Part shown: positions 60,119 through 64,000 of the stretch, in pieces
Layout: every line of letters begins with the position of its first letter
Numbering within the stretch: position 1 is the stretch's first letter
NCBI GenBank assembly: GCA_025331435.1
Contig: JAIWNI010000035.1
Coordinates: 124,001 to 188,000, forward strand
Origin: Choanephora cucurbitarum
Lineage: Eukaryota > Mucoromycota > Mucoromycetes > Mucorales > Choanephoraceae
Length of the DNA: 64,000 nt
Reading direction: 5' to 3'
Translations under genes and position numbers: made by a program
Notes under the pieces: model-generated
What the model was told of the DNA's origin: nothing
What the model saw: only the letters and a program-made list of their open reading frames with translations
Databases searched by the model: none

Positions 60119-60493
60119 TACACGAACTGTTAATTTTAAATGTATATAAACGCAGAAACTCTTTCTTTTGTCAGTACAAGCATTTGTTTGTATACCATTA
60201 AAGATATTTTCTCTTCAGTTGATGATGCATAGTTTTAATTGATGAAATCAAAAACAATAATAACACTTTGGCAACATAATAAAAGCAAGAAAGTAAGCAA
60301 CTCATAGTATAAGCAAGAAGTTCGATGAACTGTATGGAGATCAAGCACCGTTTGCTATTTGATTGTTTGTGATTTAATCAAACTCGCTTTGTTTACAATG
60401 CATAAATATCTAGAATTATTGTGTGTCCGGAAGTAGCTTATTTTTATTTCGTTTATCTAGAATGGCACGTTCTCTCTTTACTTTGCTGACAAC
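60119..60493. promoter_or_regulatory. Spacer, carrier 3' end to PHO88 promoter
   Basis: AT-rich, 375 bp, same-strand neighbours. Contains AATAAA-like signals and no coding frame. Confidence 0.45.
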
Positions 60494-61197
60494 ATGCCAG
60501 ACTGGAATCGAGTGCTCAATCACCCTGTATCTAACATAGGTTTCTTTTATGTGGTTCGTCAGGTCATCAAAACTTTTGGACTGGACGATCCAAGCTATTT
60601 AGGCTTGATCAGATTCATCTATCTATGCTCACAAATCCTTGTTCTCATATTCACCTTCTACCTTTTGTCAGTTATTCGTAAAAAGAATGGTAAGCTCGAT
60701 TGTTGTCACATTGAAACCAACAAAAACTCATAACACAATGCATAGATACAACTCCTTTGCGATATGTTGAGCCGGGAGGGCTATCTTGGGATGGTTCAAA
60801 AACATCAGACAAACTGGTTACTACTACAGTAACAGGTAGAATTGTGTCAGCCAAAGATAGAAAGTCAAGACTAACTTTCCTTTGGATAATAGAATATGAT
60901 ATTCAGGAAACAAAGAAGCAGATGCAAACTAACTTTACAAGCATTGCCATCATTGCCTTTCTTCATCTCAAATTTGGATATCTTCAACCACTAATCATGC
61001 AGTCTATTCTAGGCTTCAAAACATTTTTTATGACGAAGGAAGCACGCATTCATTTCTTTCATGCTTCAACTTCAAGTGGAGAGTTACGCCGTCCTTTCCG
61101 CACAGAAGGTCCTTTCAGCCTACTGAATGAGAAGCGTCAACCCAAGACAGATAAAGGCAGTATCAAGCGTGCAGAGAAAGCTTTGAAAGCACAATAA
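60494..61197 (+). CDS. PHO88: Pho88/Snd3 ER membrane protein
   Basis: Three exons, about 190 residues. The N-terminus MPDWNRVLNHPVSNIGFFYV precedes a membrane helix (IYLCSQILVLIFTFYLLSVI). The next exon has PLRYVEPGG, and the last has YDIQETKKQMQTNFTSIAII, HLKFGYLQPLIMQSILGFKT and LRRPFRTEGPF. This is the conserved layout of Pho88. Yeast Pho88 was found through phosphate uptake and is now known as Snd3, part of the SND route that targets proteins to the ER. The C-terminal tail is Lys-rich (KRAEKALKAQ). Its stop lies 46 bp from that of MED6 on the other strand. Confidence 0.92.
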
Positions 61198-61243
61198 TAA
61201 AACATAGAGAAGATGTATATATGTTTATATATATCCCTTTTTT

Positions 61244-62308
61244 TTATTTGACTGCCTTCTTTTTACGATTGCCTGCATTCCCTTCATCTGCTCTCTTTCT
61301 AGGTCGTTTTCCTCCAACCTCATCTATACAAATTTAAGTAAAATAAAGCTCTCTCTTTTTTTTCTATCTCTTCCCCTTATTTCTACCTACCTCTTTGCTG
61401 CGATGAGGAAGATGGCGAATCTACTGCTTTTGAAACATTCTCACTTTCAGGATTGTCAACCATTTGACGTGCTTGTGTCACTTTGATAGAAGCAGTTTCT
61501 ATCGCTCTATCCATCCAATGCCTAAACACTTGAGTTTCCTGTGCACGTAGCACACTCTTTCCAGTATTGACAACAGAAGATCCATTGGCTGCTGTACTTT
61601 TGGCAGTCAAAGGCGAATTTTCGGCCGTCGCATTAGCCTTCTTATTAGTACTGTTTTGATCAGCAGATGTTTTCCAACTGTAGCCTTTTGAAGGTTGAAA
61701 CTCCATCATATTCTGCGTCTCTTTGAATGCACTGTTAACATGAAACAGGCTAGTCAACTACATCAAATCAACGTTAACATGCATGTCTAGTTTACTAAAA
61801 CATATTGGTTCTTTACCAAACGGTTGGCAATGACTGAATAAATAGTAGGCGATTGATAAACATTGGCACCCATGATATAATAAGTAGCAATAGGGTTGAC
61901 ATCATCTGCCTGAGGTCCACGTCTATAACGCTTCTGTATGATCCAAACAGGCGGTTGTTCATGAACGACTGCAAATTCTATGCCAGTCATTTTTCTTGTT
62001 AAGGTTAGATGAGAGAAACGCGCATGGCATAACTAACTGTACCGAAGCGCTTCTAAAGTAACTTCATAGGGCTGTCTTAAATCATTGTATTGCGTTTGCA
62101 TAGTCAAGACCTGATTGTTGCATTGGCGGTCCCAGAAAGGTGATTGAGCAAAATAGTCAAGTACCATCTGTTGGTTCTGGAAACCACCCATTCTCTATAC
62201 TCTTTTCTTTTTAATAAGGAAAGGAGAAGAAAAGTCTCAAGACGCATGTACCTCGATCCAATTCATGTCACGCCATTCGACGCTTGTGAGATCTTCAGTT
62301 GCTGTCAT
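61244..62308 (-). CDS. MED6: Mediator subunit 6
   Basis: Four or five exons. The first exon, starting at 62308, gives TATEDLTSVEWRDMNWIE, which joins to RMGGFQNQQMVLDYFAQSPF; this recovers the Med6 N-terminus (W-X-WL, then NVLDYFSQSPFYD). Next come MTGIEFAVVHEQPPVWIIQK, NPIATYYIMGANVYQSPTIY and SVIANRL, all core Med6 motifs, then SAFKETQNMMEFQPSKGYSW. The C-terminal part is Ser/Asn/Thr-rich and ends in a Lys/Arg-rich tail (GGKRPRKRADEG). It belongs to the Mediator head, which links activators to RNA polymerase II. The ATG at 62191 also fits, but the upstream exon restores conserved residues, so 62308 is preferred. Confidence 0.9.
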
Positions 62309-64000
62309 GCGCTGCATAGTAAGTGTGGTTTCAGAAAGTTTGTTATTAAAGAAAGAAAAAAAAAAGAAAGAAAATCTACACGGCATCACTTTTTGAGATC
62401 ACGACTATCTTGCAAACACGCACTAACTTGTCAACATATATAGTAGTCAGGGCCGTTTGTTGGAAATCAGTTCTTCCTAGATAATTTGCTTCTCAAAATG
62501 AAGCAACTGGTACTTTTTTCTTTCTTCAAGTCAGAATACTAGAAGCAAACTTAATTGTTTAGCTTTCTTAAATTATGGAAAAAAATGCTGTACGCGAAGA
62601 CAGAGTCGGAAGAGAACAACCAGAGGCTGATTGGTTTATTATGTGAACAAACTTTTATACTAGATGATATTTGGAATTATCCTCCTTTCTATCTAGCTCA
62701 AACTCAACTTGAGATCTTCTCAAGCCGTTATGCAAACAATAGAACACGGACATGCTGTCCCGCTATGCATCACTTAAGACAAAGGCACATGCGTATCTAA
62801 ATGTCGCTTTCATGTAGTCTACTTAACATTGGACAGTTGAAGTAAAACAACAATTGAATGATCAGACTAGCATAGATGTCTACGAGCATTTCGAATATAA
62901 TAAGACATTTCTTCATATACAACCTGCTAATTGTCAGTGCGACTGGGCAAAATATGTGATTTGCAGTTCTAGACAGTATGTTTTTTAGATCTTGACATCA
63001 ACCATAAATCAGTAACGTGTTTGTTCTATCTAAGGAGGAGCAGTAGCAACTCCTTCATAATTACTTATCAAGATACTTCAATAACTAAGAATAATGAATA
63101 ATGGTATGTGGATAGAGTTTGTAAACGCCACTCTTCATATTGGAACTGGATCACTAAATAGTAGTCTTACAGATTGTTTTATTATATCAAAAGTTTAACA
63201 TGCCTTTCTCTGTGAAGTAGTTTATTTGTACGACAGACAGTTATAGATGGTATCATATGTTTCTTTTGTAGATTATCTTTATTGGAAGATGCACGGAATG
63301 CCAAAAAAACAGAAGGATTTGCAAATTTAAGTTTAGAACCAATATGCCCGAAATCTAGATTAGTATGCATGGTTGCAAATGATAACATACCTGGGCTAGT
63401 TAAACTCTATTTTAGTGTAACACCCAGAGTAAAATCGTTCAATCACAAATACGAATTAATTATCATAACACCTTCTTAATCGAGCAAATGTGTTGTTTAG
63501 TATCAAATGGTCATTGTAAAAACTGACAACGATAGAAGTCCATATATACATTTTAGGTAAACTATGCAAACAAAGCGGTTAATTTATTTACTTCTCTGGT
63601 TGTCTGTTACTCCTGCTTTTTGGATTTAATGGTCCGTTTGTGAGATCGAAAAAACCTATGCGCTCTGTAGCACACAAACTGAGTCTCTTTAAGCTGAAGC
63701 CACATTAGCGTTGATGTGACCAAAAAGCATCTTGTCTAAATCATACACAAACTTTTTCTCTTTTCCTTAAGCATTCGATAGTCAGTAGTTCTATTCGGAA
63801 TAGGTGCAAAATGAATTTCAATATACATACAAAAAGCAATGAGACAAGTTGATTTGCATGATCAAAAATAAGATTAGTTGTTTGCCTATTAATAAACAAG
63901 AAGTAGGACCAGCCCCTTGAAGCTTATCAAAGTTTAGTTTGGTCTCCATTCAAAACCAACTCCTCTTTTATTGTTGTTTTGCTGAAAGTGGTTCTTTGTT
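62309..64000. other. Intergenic to end of window
   Basis: No coding frame longer than about 100 codons and no protein-like composition beyond chance; the frames at 62144-62443, 62555-62800 and 63282-63479 have no recognised domain. The first 150 bp should be the MED6 promoter. No repeat or RNA gene is seen. Confidence 0.5.

Overview
The window looks like nuclear DNA of an early-diverging filamentous fungus, most likely a mucoralean (Mucoromycota). Non-coding DNA is AT-rich and full of T and CT tracts. Genes are cut by very short GT-AG introns (about 45-70 nt). The gene set is fungal: VTC polyphosphate polymerase, NDR and cell-wall-type MAP kinases, Pho88, a secreted GH28 polygalacturonase, complex I and a fungal-type iron GATA repressor. 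The order and genus are inferred from gene style; no species is claimed. No rRNA, tRNA, CRISPR or prokaryotic feature was found.

The left part (about 2-38 kb) is gene-dense, with genes on alternating strands. In order it holds: an epsin, a SAM methyltransferase, a sugar transporter, a TTC39/Iml2 protein, a four-RRM protein, a bHLH factor, a PEBP protein, a Rab5 GTPase, a Zn2Cys6 factor, a DDHD phospholipase, fructose-1,6-bisphosphatase, an unknown helical protein, a double-GATA iron regulator, the pyruvate dehydrogenase E2 subunit, a complex I accessory subunit, an Nnf1-like protein, a ubiquitin C-terminal hydrolase, an R3H-SUZ protein, an Mso1-like protein, VTC4 and an old yellow enzyme. Four tail-to-tail pairs have stop codons only a few bases apart, so their transcripts should overlap.

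The middle (38-45 kb) is poorer in genes and carries mobile DNA: a 541-bp element with perfect terminal inverted repeats and TA duplications (MITE-like), and a broken zinc-knuckle ORF1/gag remnant. Next to these lies an intact PLD6/Zucchini-type phospholipase D gene with a long acidic extension. At 45-49 kb a MAP kinase and an NDR kinase sit tail-to-tail, with a doubtful short gene diverging from the MAP kinase. A decayed multi-frame gene lies at 50.5-51.5 kb in a gene-poor stretch, followed by the polygalacturonase.

The right end has a 4-kb gene-empty stretch and then a peroxisomal carrier, PHO88 and Mediator subunit MED6; the last 1.7 kb has nothing I can call. Functions are scattered housekeeping and regulation (endocytosis and exocytosis, carbon and energy metabolism, phosphate storage, cell-wall signalling). 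I see no biosynthetic or defence gene cluster. The points most worth a second look are the E2 that seems to lack its subunit-binding domain, the overlapping convergent gene ends, the TA-flanked MITE, the PLD6-like gene and the decayed genes.
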